Below, one piece after another: positions 52,118 to 63,330 of a stretch of 64,000 nt of DNA (positions within the stretch are counted from its first letter, which is position 1; each line of letters opens with the position of its first letter). The DNA lies in assembly GCA_963989245.1 (NCBI GenBank), contig OZ022346.1:4017881-4081880 (forward strand). The letters are read 5' to 3'. The notes beneath the pieces are model-generated. The model was not told the DNA's origin and did no database searches. It saw only the letters and a program-made list of their open reading frames with translations. The DNA comes from Nansenia antarctica (taxonomy: Eukaryota; Chordata; Actinopteri; Argentiniformes; Microstomatidae). Both the position numbers and the translations under genes were made by a program.

Positions 52118-53884
52118 AGTTAGGTCTGGGAGTATTTGGACAGTGACACAATTTCCATAATTTGGGCTCTGTATGCCACCACAAAGGATTTGAAATGAAA
52201 CAATCAAGATGTAATTGAAGTGCATACTTTCAGCTTTAATTCAAGGGGTTGAACAAAAATATTGTATGAAACGTTTAGGAATTGCAACCATTTTTATACA
52301 CAGTCCCCTATTTTCAGGAGCTCAAAAGTAATTGGACAAATTAACATAATCATAAATAAAATGTTCATTTTTAATACTTTGTCGAGAATCCTTTGCAGGC
52401 AATGACTGCCTGAAGTCTGGAACACATGGACATCACCAAATGCTGGGTTTCCTCCTTTGTGATGCTTTGTCAGGCCTTTACTGCAGCAGTCTTCAGTTGT
52501 TGTTTGTTCGTGGGTCTTTCTGCCTTTAGTTTTGTCTTCAGCAAGTGAAATGCATGCTTGATTGGGTTGAGATCAGGTGATTGACTGGCCATTGCTCTGG
52601 CCAATATTCCACTTCTTTGCCTTAAAAAGGTCCTGGGTTGCTTACACACTATGTTTTGGGTCATTGTCTTTATTTATAAACTATATTTATAAACATAGCC
52701 TTTATTTATGTAAACCAGCTCCTTACCTTCTTGTGATTTCATGCTTTTTCTAAAATGTTTTTTTTTTCTCCCCTTTCCTAACACCAGGGGAGCCACCCCT
52801 CCTAAATTTCGTTGTTTGGTACCTGTACTGTAGCAATGACAAATAAAGTCCATTCCATTCCATTCATTCCATTCCATTCCATCTGTATTGTGAAGCACCA
52901 TCCAATCAACTTTGCTAAATTTGTCTGAATCTGAGCAGACAGAATATCCCTAAACACTTCAGAATTCATCTGTCTGCTTCTGTCTTCTGTCACATCATCA
53001 ATAAACACTAGTGACCCAGTGCCATTGGAAGCCATGCATGTCCATGTCATCACACTGCCTCCACGTTTTTTCACAGATGATGTGGTATGCGTCGGATCAT
53101 GAGCCGTTCCAAGCCTTCTCCATACTTTTTTCTTCCCATCATTCTGGTACAGGTTGATCTTAGTTCCATCGGTCCAAAGAATGCAGGAATGGATTTTTTA
53201 GATGTTTTTTTGTCAAAGTCTAATCTGGCCTTTCTATTCTTGAGGCTTATGAATGGCTTGCACCTTGTGGTGAACCCTCTGTATTTGCTTGTGTGAAGTC
53301 TTTCTTTTATGGTACACATGGATAATGATATGCCTACCTCCTGGAGACTGTTCTTCACTTGGCTGGATGTTGTGATGGGGTTTTTCTTTACCATGTAAAG
53401 GATCCTGTGATCATCTACCACTCTTGTCTTCCATGGACGTCCAGACCTTTTTGTGGTGCCGAGCTCACCAGTGCGTTCTTTTTTTCTCAGAATGTACCGA
53501 ACAGTTAATTTGGCCACTATTAATGTTCCCACTATCTCTCTGATGGATTTTTGTTTTTGTTTTTACAGCCTAAGGATGGCCTGTTTCACTTGCATTGAGA
53601 GCTCTGTTGACTGCATGTTGTGCGTATACAGCAACAGCTTCCAAATGCAAATGCCACACTTGGAATCAACTCAGACCTTTTACCTGTTAATTGATAAAGA
53701 AATAATGAAGGAATAAATAGCCCACACTGGCCCATGAAACAGCTTTTGAGTCAATTGTCCAATTACTTTTGGTTATTATATATAAAAGAGCTATAATTCA
53801 TAAACCCTTCCTTCAATTTGGATGTGAATACCCTTAACCTAAAGCTGAGAGTCTGCACTTTAAGCCCACTCCTATATTAGACAG
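52118..53884 (-). mobile_element. Tc1/mariner transposon, broken transposase
   Basis: The left TIR CAGTTAGGTCTGGGAGTATT starts at 52118 after TA. On the - strand, transposase pieces are: an N-terminal DNA-binding part (53532-53071, RSGRPWKT and TTSSQVKNSL motifs), a middle part (53074-52880, GGSVMTWTCMASNGTGSL), and a C-terminal part (52664-52470, ASQSPDLNPIKHAFHLLKTK). The strand with the central DNDPKH motif is removed by an insertion at about 52672-52882. The right end is cut by a LINE at 53885. It is inactive. Confidence 0.85.
52672..52882 (+). mobile_element. Retroelement tail nested in Tc1
   Basis: The sequence includes TAGCCTTTATTTATGTAAAC, an oligo-T, AGGGGAGCCACCCCTCC, TTTCGTTGTTTGGTACCTGT and CAATGACAAATAAAGTCC with a (CCATT)n tail at 52847-52881. 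The same family is seen in reverse at 4758-4832 and as a start fragment at 903. It is a short non-coding LINE or SINE-derived unit. Confidence 0.65.
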
Positions 53885-54725
53885 TACATTCTGTTGGAAA
53901 TCTCATATAAGATATGTTAGATCCAAAGTATCAAGGAGTATTGCAGTATTGTGCAGGGCAAAACATATTCTGGAACAGAGGATGTTGTATACTCTATATT
54001 GTTGTCTTGTCTTACCCTATTTGAGTTACTGTGTGGAGATATGGGGAAATGCATATAAAAGCACTTTAAACCCATTGATAACACTACAGAAAAAAGCTAT
54101 GAGAATTGCACATAAGGTCGGATATCATGATCACACAAATAACTTGTTCCTAATGTCAAATGCCTTAAAGCTCATGGACTTATTCAAATTTAAATTGGCA
54201 CAGTTAATGTATAAAGCAAAGACTCAAGAACTCCCAGGTAACATTAACAAATGATTTATAGAGAGGGATAAGGGATATCATTTGAGAGGTAACCACAATT
54301 TTAACAAGGGTTATGCTCACATTATTATCTCAGGAGCAGGAGCATATCATTCTACGGAGTTACCATGGAATGGGCTAGAGGAAAATATGAAGGAAAGCAG
54401 AAATATTGCTCTATTTGAAAAAAGAAAAATTATTTTTGTTAAATACCAAAATTAGGAAAGGGAAGGTTGTTAATCTTCTGGAAACTAAGGTGTGGTTTTC
54501 TGTGTCTTTTTCTTCTGTATTACATTGTGGATACTGATGTTTTTATTTATTTATTTTGTGTTGTTTCAGGAATGGAAAATTATGTTTATTTATTTATTTT
54601 GTGTTGTATCAATATTAAGAATGAAAAAGTATTAGAACGGATGATACTGAAATATATGTATTAATTAATTGGATTATATAATGTAAGCATACTTGTTAAG
54701 TATAAACAGGGGTAGGACAGGCTTC
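53885..54725 (+). mobile_element. LINE C-terminal fragment
   Basis: Starts with a degenerate RT thumb region, then 101 codons (53949-54254) with LPYLSYCVEIWGNAYKS, LQKKAMRIAHKVGY and FKLAQLMYKAK, the C-terminal signature of a fish LINE family. A premature stop (TGA at 54252) precedes further homologous sequence up to about 54450. The 3' UTR carries a GGGTAGGACAGGCTTCTTCC block at the end. Confidence 0.75.
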
Positions 54726-55309
54726 TTCCTACTCCTTTTCGAACAATTGATAGGATAGAGCTGTCCTCTCCACCTGTGGGAAAGAGAGAGGAAAGGGAGC
54801 AGTGTTTTCTGGCTGGTTGGTAAGTCTTGGTAAGATCAGCTGTTCAGGGTGGAATGCTATTGTTGCTGACTGTCTTTCTGGCCAGAATGACGAAGTAACC
54901 TCACACAGAATACTCGAGGAGGGGGGGGGAGAGCAGAGCATACCACACTAAGGCTTATCACTGCTGGCAGCTTTAATAAGTACCCTGCGTTTATCTGCTG
55001 TTTTGATGGGTGCACTGTGTTATTATGGCCTATGGAGATGTAGGGCTGTGTGGCTCGGGGGCCCTCCCCTGTTTTTATACCCCTATCAGGCACCTGGTGG
55101 GTAATACACAGAGAATTAAAGCTCTGGCCCAAACGTGTCATTACACAGCCCTATGGAAGCCTTCCTTCCTCCCCCTTCATACTGTACTATACCTCTCCTC
55201 CACACACCCCTCTCCTTTCTCACCTTGTTTTATTACCAGCATCCCAGCATACACCTCTCTCACCTGCCCCACCCCAGTCCACCACCCAACAGATATACCT
55301 ATCTCTGTT

Positions 55310-55313
<4 letters not shown>
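54726..55313. other. Unassigned DNA
   Basis: No gene recognised. Pyrimidine-rich sequence leads into the CA repeat. Confidence 0.4.
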
Positions 55314-55373
<60 letters not shown>

Positions 55374-55379
55374 GCACAC
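55314..55379. repeat. (CA)n microsatellite
   Basis: About 32 CA dinucleotides with CGCA variants at the right end. Confidence 0.95.
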
Positions 55380-56395
55380 ACTGAGAGAGAGAGATAGAAA
55401 TCCTACTCTATTTGAGGTATCTCTCTTTATTTTGGTGAAAGGAGATTTTTCAAAGATTCTCAATCATGACTGATGACTCAATCATTTGGTTGCTACATCA
55501 TGAGCAGAATCAAGAACACACGTTCAGTACCATGTACTGAATTCACAAGGTATTGACATGACTGTTGAAGCTGTGCCATGTTGTACAACAGAGCATTTAG
55601 TATATCAGCCTTTTAATACAAGATGTGAACATGTTAGAATGCATTTGAGTAAACAATGTGTTATAAAATAACAGCATCCGCACACTCAAACACTGTGCAA
55701 AAACATTTTTTTATTGCGAGCTTTCGGTCATTGACCTTCTTCAGGCATAAAGCAGACAAGTGAATGTAGTGGTGTAAAGGGTTCAAACAACATCACTTGA
55801 TTTAGCCAATGCACAACATCTGTGTCAAACATCCACCTAGTGGCAAGGCATCAAGGGTGAACAATGTGATGTCAGATGTATCAGATGTATCAGAATTCAG
55901 AATGTTGGCCTATCATTAGAATGTGTATGGTTTCCAACGGAATGCATCTTTTGAAAGGCAACTGGCAAAAGTAGAACATTCCAAATCATTTCCAATGTTT
56001 ACTTTGCATGGTGAAGTCGACAAGGATGTTATTTTAGAAAACAATGGCGCAAAATCAACCACTTGGAGACAGATACCTCTTGAAACTGAAATCCCAGACT
56101 GATTCAGATACAGCAGGTATTTATGAAACTCAACTACAAAACCAGACAGTTGTTTGTGGTGTATATAAAGGTTCAGATGGTTATTCCTCAGGTTGAAACT
56201 GTACAGGTGTATATAAAGGTTCAGATGGTTATTCCTCAGGTTGAAACTGTACAGGTGTGTCTTTTGGTGATGGGGGATATGGTTCTAAATGCTTCAATCG
56301 TGAATTCAAAAGATTTTTGTTTTAATGTCAATTGAGCCTCTACTGTATAGATTTCAGTTGAATATAGAGTTGCACCTGTTTCCTGTCTCGTCCAG
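55380..56395. other. Upstream part or intron of the membrane-protein gene
   Basis: A 48-bp tandem duplication lies at 56159-56254 (unit starting TGTATATAAAGGTTCAGATG). Upstream, 56060-56130 in one frame reads GDRYLLKLKSQTDSDTAGIY, which weakly resembles the end of an immunoglobulin V-set domain. No splice signals confirm an exon. A dispersed repeat (CGAGCTTTCGGTCATTGACC) lies near 55717. Confidence 0.35.
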
Positions 56396-56559
56396 GACTA
56401 AACTCGCGGCCCGCCCAGGAGGTCCAGAGTGAGGCCACCTCCTGGCTGGTCCAGGACTGCTCCTGTCTGCTCTGGGTCCTGGTCGCGTTCTGCCTGGTCG
56501 CGTTCTGCCTGGTCCACTTCAGAACCAACAGGAGCCGTAGAGGGGATGAACACAACCAG
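56396..56559 (+). CDS. Single-pass membrane protein, transmembrane exon
   Basis: The 164-nt exon has an acceptor CTCGTCCAG and donor GTAACT and is open only in one frame (two bases belong to the previous codon). It encodes a short extracellular stem, then a hydrophobic segment of about 20 residues (LLWVLVAFCLVAFCLVHF), and a basic stop-transfer RTNRSRR with GDEHNQ. It contains an internal GGTCGCGTTCTGCCT duplication. It ends in phase 0 and joins the next exon. The topology would be type I. The gene is not identified, and upstream exons are not recognised. Confidence 0.65.
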
Positions 56560-56584
56560 GTAACTGATGGAGGAGAGGAGAGCA

Positions 56585-56913
56585 GGACGGAGAGAGAGAG
56601 AGAGAGGAGGGAGAGAGAGAGGGGGAGGAGGGAGAGAGAGGAGGAAGTTAGAGAGAGAGGAGGGAGAGGAGGGAGATAGAGAGAGAGGAGGGATAGGGAG
56701 AGAGAGAGAGAGAGGAGGGAGATAGAGAGAGAGGAGGGAGAGGAGGGAGAGAGAGAGAGGAGGGAGAGAGAGGGAGATAGAGAGAGAGGAGGGAGGGGGA
56801 GAGAGAGAGAGAGAGGAGGGAGAGAGAGAGAGAGTGAGAGGAGGGAGATAGAGAGAGAGGAGGGAGAGAGAGGGGGATAGATAGGGAGAGAGAGGAGGGC
56901 GAGAAAGAGGAAG

Positions 56914-56965
<52 letters not shown>
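56585..56965. repeat. (GA)n-rich low-complexity tract
   Basis: Long GAGAGAGAGGAGGGA arrays fill the intron between the two membrane-protein exons. The long Ser/Leu frames on the opposite strand are artefacts of this repeat. Confidence 0.95.
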
Positions 56966-56966
<1 letters not shown>

Positions 56967-57045
56967 GACCCAGCAGAAACAATTCACTGACGACATTCAG
57001 AACGTCCAATTGACCTCTGACCCCCCCCCACCCCCCCTCCCCCAG

Positions 57046-57189
57046 CCTGGCCCCTCCCCCATGCCCTCCGACATGCACAGCAGCTACGACGAGAGAGACT
57101 TCTCCGATGACTACGATGACTACTCCAACATGCACAACAGCTACGACGAGAGAGACTTCTCCGATGACTACTCTGACAGGTCTCTGTGA
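57046..57189 (+). CDS. Single-pass membrane protein, cytoplasmic tail exon
   Basis: The acceptor (CCCCCCTCCCCCAG) ends at 57045, and 48 codons follow including TGA at 57187-57189. The acidic tail contains two copies of HxSYDERDFSDDY, an exact-frame 57-nt duplication (57070-57126 and 57127-57183). Tyr residues in acidic context could be phosphorylation or sorting sites. An AATAAA at about 57278 (GATATGAAATAAAACTG) gives a short 3' UTR, so this is the last exon. Family unknown. Confidence 0.7.
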   Translation, partial: PGPSPMPSDMHSSYDERDFSDDYDDYSNMHNSYDERDFSDDYSDRSL

Positions 57190-57503
57190 CATCACCGGTG
57201 ACATCATCATCAACAGACAGTAGTGTGCGTTTACGCTGGTATATTTTTGAAACACCACCAAACTTGCAGTTGATATGAAATAAAACTGTTTTCTTTGCTC
57301 ATAATCATCACCTCGTGGGCTTGTCTTCTGCTGTGATCTGTTGGTGCTCTGGGTTGCTAGGCAACGGCAGACAGGATGTCAGAGGTTCTCATCTGGTATA
57401 AAACTTCTCATCTTTAAAAAAAGTTAAAGTTCCGGAAGAAACTTGGGGCTGGAAACTTGGGCTGGAGTGTTGGTAGTGTTGAACGTTTACAGACAGACGC
57501 ACA

Positions 57504-57710
57504 TACACACACATACACACACATACACACATACACACACATACACACATACACACATACACACACACATACACACATACACACACACACATACACACAT
57601 ACACACACACACACATACACACACACACACACACACATACACACATACACACATACACACATACACACACACACATACACACACACACATACACACATAC
57701 ACACATACAC

Positions 57711-57750
<40 letters not shown>

Positions 57751-57752
57751 AC
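57504..57752. repeat. (CA)n/(TACACA)n microsatellite
   Basis: Mixed ACACAC and TACACACA units with several register changes, followed by an interrupted poly-G run at about 57757-57776. Open frames of His-Thr or Val-Cys repeats on both strands are artefacts. Confidence 0.95.
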
Positions 57753-57844
57753 ATGTAGGGGGGGGGGGGGGGGGGGAGGTAGGAGGGAGGAGGGAGGGGA
57801 CCCAGGGGTTGGAAGATCTTGCTGACCTGCATTGTACGACAGGA

Positions 57845-58330
57845 TATACAGGCAGAATATACATTGGGGGAAAGTATTCAACGTTTGAAATCAATAATAT
57901 CTTCATTGCAGCTATTCACATGCAATTTAGGCCAGACATTGGTATTAACTCAATAAAACTGACCAAATTGGAAAACTCCAATCCATAGAAAAACGTTATG
58001 TGCAATAAAGTGGTATGGCACAGGAACAAAGTATTGAACGCAGTAACTGAAATGTATTTAATACTCGGAGGAGAAGCCTTTGTTTCCAATGACAGCTTCA
58101 AGACGATTCCTGTATGGAAAACCACATCTCTCACAGTGATCAGATGGGATTTTGGCTCATTCTTTAACACAGACAGTCTTTAAATCCGGAAGATTTTGTG
58201 GGGACCGCTGGTGAATCTTGATCTTCGGTTCCTTCCACAAATGTTCTATTGGATTTAACTCTGGTGATGGTCTTCGTGCGTCCGGGTGAAGCGCGTGTCG
58301 GATGCAGCTGGATATACTTGAAAATTGCGG
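57845..58330 (-). mobile_element. Tc1-like transposon remnant
   Basis: On the - strand, the end of a Tc1 transposase is visible: [30 protein letters not shown], then a degenerate EWAKIP-type segment. The Glu of the DDE triad is within the LNPIEH segment. It is followed by the terminal region near 57850. The rest of the transposase is absent. The family is different from the Tc1 at 52 kb. Confidence 0.75.
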
Positions 58331-59355
58331 GAAAATGTTCTTACGCACCTTAGTGTACGAGAGCTTTATAAAGGCCCCAGCACTACTCATAGAGGTGGAG
58401 GTGTCGCCCTCTAGTGTTCAGAGACAGTTACTGATATTACCATCACTGCAAAGAGAGGCAGAAGACTGGACTGTTATGTATTCTTCCCTGGTTGTTATTA
58501 CATGCTATATTAAAACACATGAACCCCCTAGACTAACAAGCTCTTCTGCAGGGTGCCATCATCATTGATTATTACTAAATGAAACAGATTGAAAGCATCT
58601 GCAATAATTGACCTTTATTAAAATATCTAAATATGATGAAAAGTGTTAAAAACATGATATGAAACAACAATACAGCATATCAAAATAGGAAAATAGGGAA
58701 ACAACTTAGATGAAGCAACAATATTTCTGAATACAAGAAAAAGCAGAACATCATTGTTTATGCAAAAAAATAAAATAATCTCCAAGCAAACTTTAAAACC
58801 CATGCATACCTCTGTATAACCCTTACAAAAGAGAAAAAACACTTGAAATATTGTTTGGGGGGGATTCAAACAACAAAATGCGATGGGGCTGGAGAAATGT
58901 AACCACTCTCAGATTCAGAGACGGAGCTATGGATGTAATAACCGACCATCCATGAGATCAACATGATCGTTTCAACCATGTTTTGAAATTATACAGTGTT
59001 TGTTAACAATGACATTGTTTATAACAAGTAAAACAATAATTTTCTAACCCAATTATTACAATTTTATTTTGGCTTCTGTTGAAGTCAATTCATGAGGCAT
59101 TAAATTATTATTCTAAGTTATATTCCTCAATGACTATACTGTGTATATCATTAATTTTAGTTAATTAATGAATTAAGTTGAGTCCCACAATGGATGTACC
59201 AATCCCAGATTGCCTCTTTAAAGCTGAGCTAAAATATCTTCATGTCTTGTTGCTAGACGTACAGTTACTCCTGGGGATCCAAATCTGACATCATGATGAC
59301 ATCATTGCTTCCATTCTTTTCATCAGGCTGAGCTGTTCAACACAGAAATAAAATA
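58331..59355. other. AT-rich intergenic DNA
   Basis: No gene or transposon recognised with confidence. Confidence 0.5.
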
Positions 59356-60481
59356 ACATGACCCCAACCACAGTCTGTTAGACCCCAGCCCCCCCAACCA
59401 CAGCCTGTTAGACCCCAGCCCCCCCAACCACAGTCTGTTAGACCCCAGCCCCCTCAACCACAGCCTGTTAGACCCCAGCCCCCCCAACCACAGCCTGTTA
59501 GACCCCAGCCACCCCAACCACAGTCTGTTAGACCCCAGCCCCCCCAACCACAGCCTGTTAGACCCCAGCCCCCCCAACCACAGTCTGTTAGACCCCAGCC
59601 CCCTCAACCACAGTCTGTTAGACCCCAGCCCCCCCAACCACAGCCTGTTAGACCCCAGCCACCCCAACCACAGTCTGTTAGACCCCAGCCACCCCAACCA
59701 CAGCCTGTTAGACCCCAGCCACCCCAACCACAGTCTGTTAGACCCCAGCCCCCCCCAACCACAGTCTGTTAGACCCCAGCCACCCCAACCACAGTCTGTT
59801 AGACCCCAGCCACCCCAACCACAGCCTGTTAGACCCCAGCCACCCCAACCACAGTCTGTTAGACCCCAGCCACCCCAACCACAGTCTGTTAGACCCCAAC
59901 CACAGTCTGTTAGACCCCAGCCACCCCAACCACAGTCTGTTAGACCCCAGCCACCCCAACCACAGTCTGTTAGACCCCAGCCACCCCAACCACAGTCTGT
60001 TAGACCCCAGCCACCCCAACCACAGTCTGTTAGACCCCAGCCACCCCGACCACAGTCTGTTAGACCCCAGCCACCCCAACCACAGTCTGTTAGACCCCAG
60101 CCCCCCCAACCACAGCTTGTTAGACCCCAGCCCCCCCAGCCACAGTCTGTTAGACCCCAGCCACCCCAACCACAGTCTGTTAGACCCCAGCCACCCCAAC
60201 CACAGTCTGTTAGACCCCAGCCACCCCAACCACAGTCTGTTAGACCCCAGCCCCCCCAACCACAGTCTGTTAGACCCCAGCCCCCCCAACCACAGTCTGT
60301 TAGACCCCAGCCACCCCAACCACAGCCTGTTAGACCCCAGCCACCCCAACCACAGTCTGTTAGACCCCAGCCACCCCAACCACAGTCTGTTAGACCCCAG
60401 CCACCCCAACCACAGTCTGTTAGACCCCAGCCACCCCAACCACAGTCTGTTAGACCCCAGCCACCCCAACCACAGTCTGTT
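59356..60481. repeat. 30-bp minisatellite A, LINE-derived
   Basis: About 37 units of CAGTCTGTTAGACCCCAGCC plus ACCCCAACCA. In the frame of the LINE fragment that follows at 60482, a unit reads as HSLLDPSHPN. Variation is mostly A/C/T within the CCACCCC part and T/C in CAGTCTG/CAGCCTG. A shorter 21-bp unit occurs near 59890. Open frames on both strands come from the 30-bp period. Confidence 0.95.
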
Positions 60482-60600
60482 TGAACCGATGCCGTCCAAA
60501 AGACAAAGCCTCTTCCGGAGCCTCAGGGCCAAAACTCAGAGGCTAACCAACAGCTACTTCCCACAGGTGATCAAGCTCATGAAATATGCTTGATTATTAT
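60482..60600 (+). mobile_element. LINE C-terminal tail after minisatellite A
   Basis: Encodes a SLRAKTQRLTNSYFPQ segment, the last residues of an L2/CR1-group ORF2, in frame with the repeat units. A near-identical copy follows minisatellite B at 62564. Confidence 0.75.
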
Positions 60601-60627
60601 TAATAATTAATATAACAAATAAGTAAT

Positions 60628-60720
60628 ATTATTATTAATAACCCCAGGTCACTTTACAAGGGAATGGGACAAACAGAACAGAGCCAGAGAGACAAACACA
60701 CAAAACAAGAAACAGGGAAA
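60628..60720 (-). mobile_element. L2 tail, first copy
   Basis: (ATT)n then AGGTCACTTTACAAGGGAAT and GGACAAACAGAACAGAGCC. The same block recurs at 62818-62915, so the LINE tail plus flank was duplicated together. Confidence 0.55.
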
Positions 60721-60771
60721 CAGCTTCTACACTCACATATACACGCACATACACATGCACGCAAACGCACA

Positions 60772-60772
60772 T

Positions 60773-60838
<66 letters not shown>
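60772..60838. repeat. (CA)n microsatellite
   Basis: About 33 CA units, followed by CAGACAGACAG and a second short CA run at 60853-60870. Confidence 0.95.
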
Positions 60839-60843
<5 letters not shown>

Positions 60844-61021
60844 GACAGATTCACACACACACACACACATAATTGCCAGACATGACCTCCTGGTGACTGT
60901 GGCGTTGTTCCGCTGCAGCTGGTTGGCTGGCTGGCCGAGGCCGTGACCAATTACAGCTGCAGCCAGACTGTCACGTCCTGTTGTCATCACATGACTAGGA
61001 AGTGACCAGTGTCACCTGACT

Positions 61022-61060
61022 AAACGGTGTGTCAGCAAAGCCCGGAGGATCATCAATGAC
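61022..61060 (+). mobile_element. LINE coding flank before minisatellite B
   Basis: Translates as a KARRIINDPSHPN ending, the LINE ORF2 sequence just upstream of the part that was amplified. It shows that the array grew inside the LINE coding region. Confidence 0.7.
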
Positions 61061-62563
61061 CCCAGCCACCCCAACCAGCCTGTTAGACCCCAGCCACCCC
61101 AACCACAGCCTGTTAGACCCCAGCCAACCCAACCACAGCCTGTTAGACCCCAACCACAGTCTGTTAGACCCCAGCCACCCCAACCACAGTCTGTTAGACC
61201 CCAGCCAACCCAACCACAGCCTGTTAGACCCCAACCACAGTCTGTTAGACCCCAGCCACCCCAACCACAGTCTGTTAGACCCCAGCCAACCCAACCACAG
61301 CCTGTTAGACCCCAACCACAGTCTGTTAGACCCCAGCCACCCCAACCACAGTCTGTTAGACCCCAGCCCCCCCAACCACAGCCTGTTAGACCCCAGTCCC
61401 CACAACCACAGTCTGTTAGACCCCAGCCACCCCCAACCACAGTCTGTTAGACCCCAGCCCCCCCAACCACAGTCTGTTAGACCCCAGCCACCCCAACCAC
61501 AGTCTGTTAGACCCCAGCCCCCCCAACCACAGTCTGTTAGACCCCAACCACCCCAACCACAGTCTGTTAGTCCCCAGCCACCCCAACCACAGCCTGTTAG
61601 ACCCCAGCCACCCCAACCACAGTCTGTTAGACCCCAGCCACCCCAACCACAGTCTGTTAGACCCCAGCCACCCCAACCACAGACTGTTAGACCCCAGCCA
61701 CCCCAACCACAGTCTGTTAGACCCCAGCCACCCCAACCACAGTCTGTTAGACCCCAGCCACCCCAACCACAGTCTGTTAGACCCCAGCCACCCCAACCAC
61801 AGTCTGTTAGACCCCAGCCACCCCAAACACAGTATGTTAGACCCCAGCCACCCCAACCACAGTCTGTTAGACCCCAGCCACCCCAACCACAGCCTGTTAG
61901 ACCCCAGCCACCCCAACCACAGTCTGTTAGACCCCAGCCCCCCCAACCACAGTCTGTTAGACCCCAGCCACCCCAACCACAGTCTGTTAGACCCCAGCCA
62001 CCCCAACCACAGTCTGTTAGACCCCAGCCACCCCAACCACAGTCTGTTAGACCCCAGCCACCCCAACCACAGCCTGTTAGACCCCAACCACAGTCTGTTA
62101 GACCCCAGCCACCCCAACCACAGTCTGTTAGACCCCAGCCACGCCAACCACAGTCTGTTAGACCCCAGCAACCCCAACTACAGTCTGTTAAACCCCAGCC
62201 ACCCCAACCACAGTCTGTTAGACCCCAGCCCCCCCAACCACAGTCTGTTAGACCCCAGCCCCCCCAACCACAGTCTGTTAGACCCCAGCCACCCCAACCA
62301 CAGCCTGTTAGACCCCAGCCACCCCAACCACAGTCTGTTAGACCCCAGCCACCCCAACCACAGTCTGTTAGACCCCAGCCACCCCAACCACAGTCTGTTA
62401 GACCCCAGCCCCCCCAACCACAGTCTGTTAGACCCCAGCCACAGTCTGTTAGACCCCAGCCACCCCAACCACAGTCTGTTAGACCCCAGCCACCCCAACC
62501 ACAGTCTGTTAGACCCCAGCCACAGCCTGTTAGACCCCAGCCCCCCCAACCACAGTCTGTTTG
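61061..62563. repeat. 30-bp minisatellite B, LINE-derived
   Basis: About 50 units with the same consensus as minisatellite A, including several 21-bp units (for example near 61150, 61230, 61310, 62085 and 62440) that keep the reading frame. One frame stays open from 61834 into the LINE tail, ending at 62685. Confidence 0.95.
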
Positions 62564-62690
62564 AACCAATGCCGTCCAAAAGACGAAGCCTCTTCCGGAG
62601 CCTCAGGGCCAAAACTCAGAGGCTAACAAACAGCTTCTTCCCCCAGGTGATCAGGCTCATGAACAAGCCCACTGTAATCAACTGACTATC
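62564..62690 (+). mobile_element. LINE C-terminal tail after minisatellite B
   Basis: PMPSKRRSLFRSLRAKTQRL, then TNSFFPQVIRLMN and a stop at 62683-62685. This is the ORF2 end of an L2/CR1-group LINE, and its frame is continuous with the repeat array. Confidence 0.8.
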
Positions 62691-62810
62691 TCCCCCTAGC
62701 TCACCCTGCCCTTGTGCATGGACTACAGCAACCCTAAGCTCAAGCCACCTTACCACTGTGAACTTGATTATCACTAGCGTGATAATACAGTCATAAATAA
62801 TAAATATAAA

Positions 62811-63030
62811 TAATAAGTCATATTATTATTAATAACCCAAGGTCACTTTACAAGGGAATGGGACAAACAGAACAGAGCCAGAGAGACAAACACACAAAAC
62901 AAGAAACAGTGAAACAGCGACTACAGGTTGAATGCAATGGTGAACAGGTGGGTTTTAAGGGCAGTTTGGAATATGTCCAGGGTTGGAGAGTCACGGATAT
63001 CCTTGGGTAGAGAGTTCTAGATGTCTTGTG
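62811..63030 (-). mobile_element. L2 tail, second copy
   Basis: Similar to 60628-60720, then extends with GAACAGGTGGGTTTTAAGGG, GTCCAGGGTTGGAGAG and GTAGAGAGTTCTAGA, which parallels the L2 C-terminal region at 28990-29090 read in the same direction. Confidence 0.6.
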
Positions 63031-63155
63031 CTGCAATGCAATGTCAGGATCCGAAGCCTAATAATTTCACTCTGTTACACTTGTGTAATGTGATGTAATA
63101 AATAAACTTGAAACTTGTTCCTAATAAAGTGTCTGGTGAGTGTATATAGTGAGTG

Positions 63156-63156
<1 letters not shown>

Positions 63157-63194
<38 letters not shown>
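63157..63194. repeat. (TA)n microsatellite
   Basis: About 18 TA units between two AGTGTAATAT copies. Confidence 0.95.
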
Positions 63195-63196
<2 letters not shown>

Positions 63197-63239
63197 GAGT
63201 GTAATATTGTACCTACACAATGCAGATCAGCGGTATGGA

Positions 63240-63330
63240 AGCCAAGACCTCCCCCCGTCCCTTCCTCCCTACCTCCCTCCCTCCCTCCCCCCCTCCCTCC
63301 CTACCCCCCCCCCCCCCCCCCCCCCAGTGA
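63240..63330. repeat. Pyrimidine-rich tract with poly-C
   Basis: CCTCCCTCCCT repeats end in a run of about 20 C (63305-63325). Confidence 0.9.

Noticed and set aside
56340..57261. Ser/Leu-rich frames of 218 and 287 codons on the minus strand
   Set aside because: They are the GA microsatellite plus antisense of the membrane-protein exons.
57389..57988. Cys/Val and His/Thr repeat frames
   Set aside because: CA microsatellite read in different frames.
59323..62685. Frames of 134 to 524 codons, such as WLGSNRLWLG or QPVRPQPPQP repeats, taken as possible structural or antifreeze-like proteins
   Set aside because: All derive from the 30-bp LINE-derived minisatellite; no start, splice or signal sequence supports a gene.
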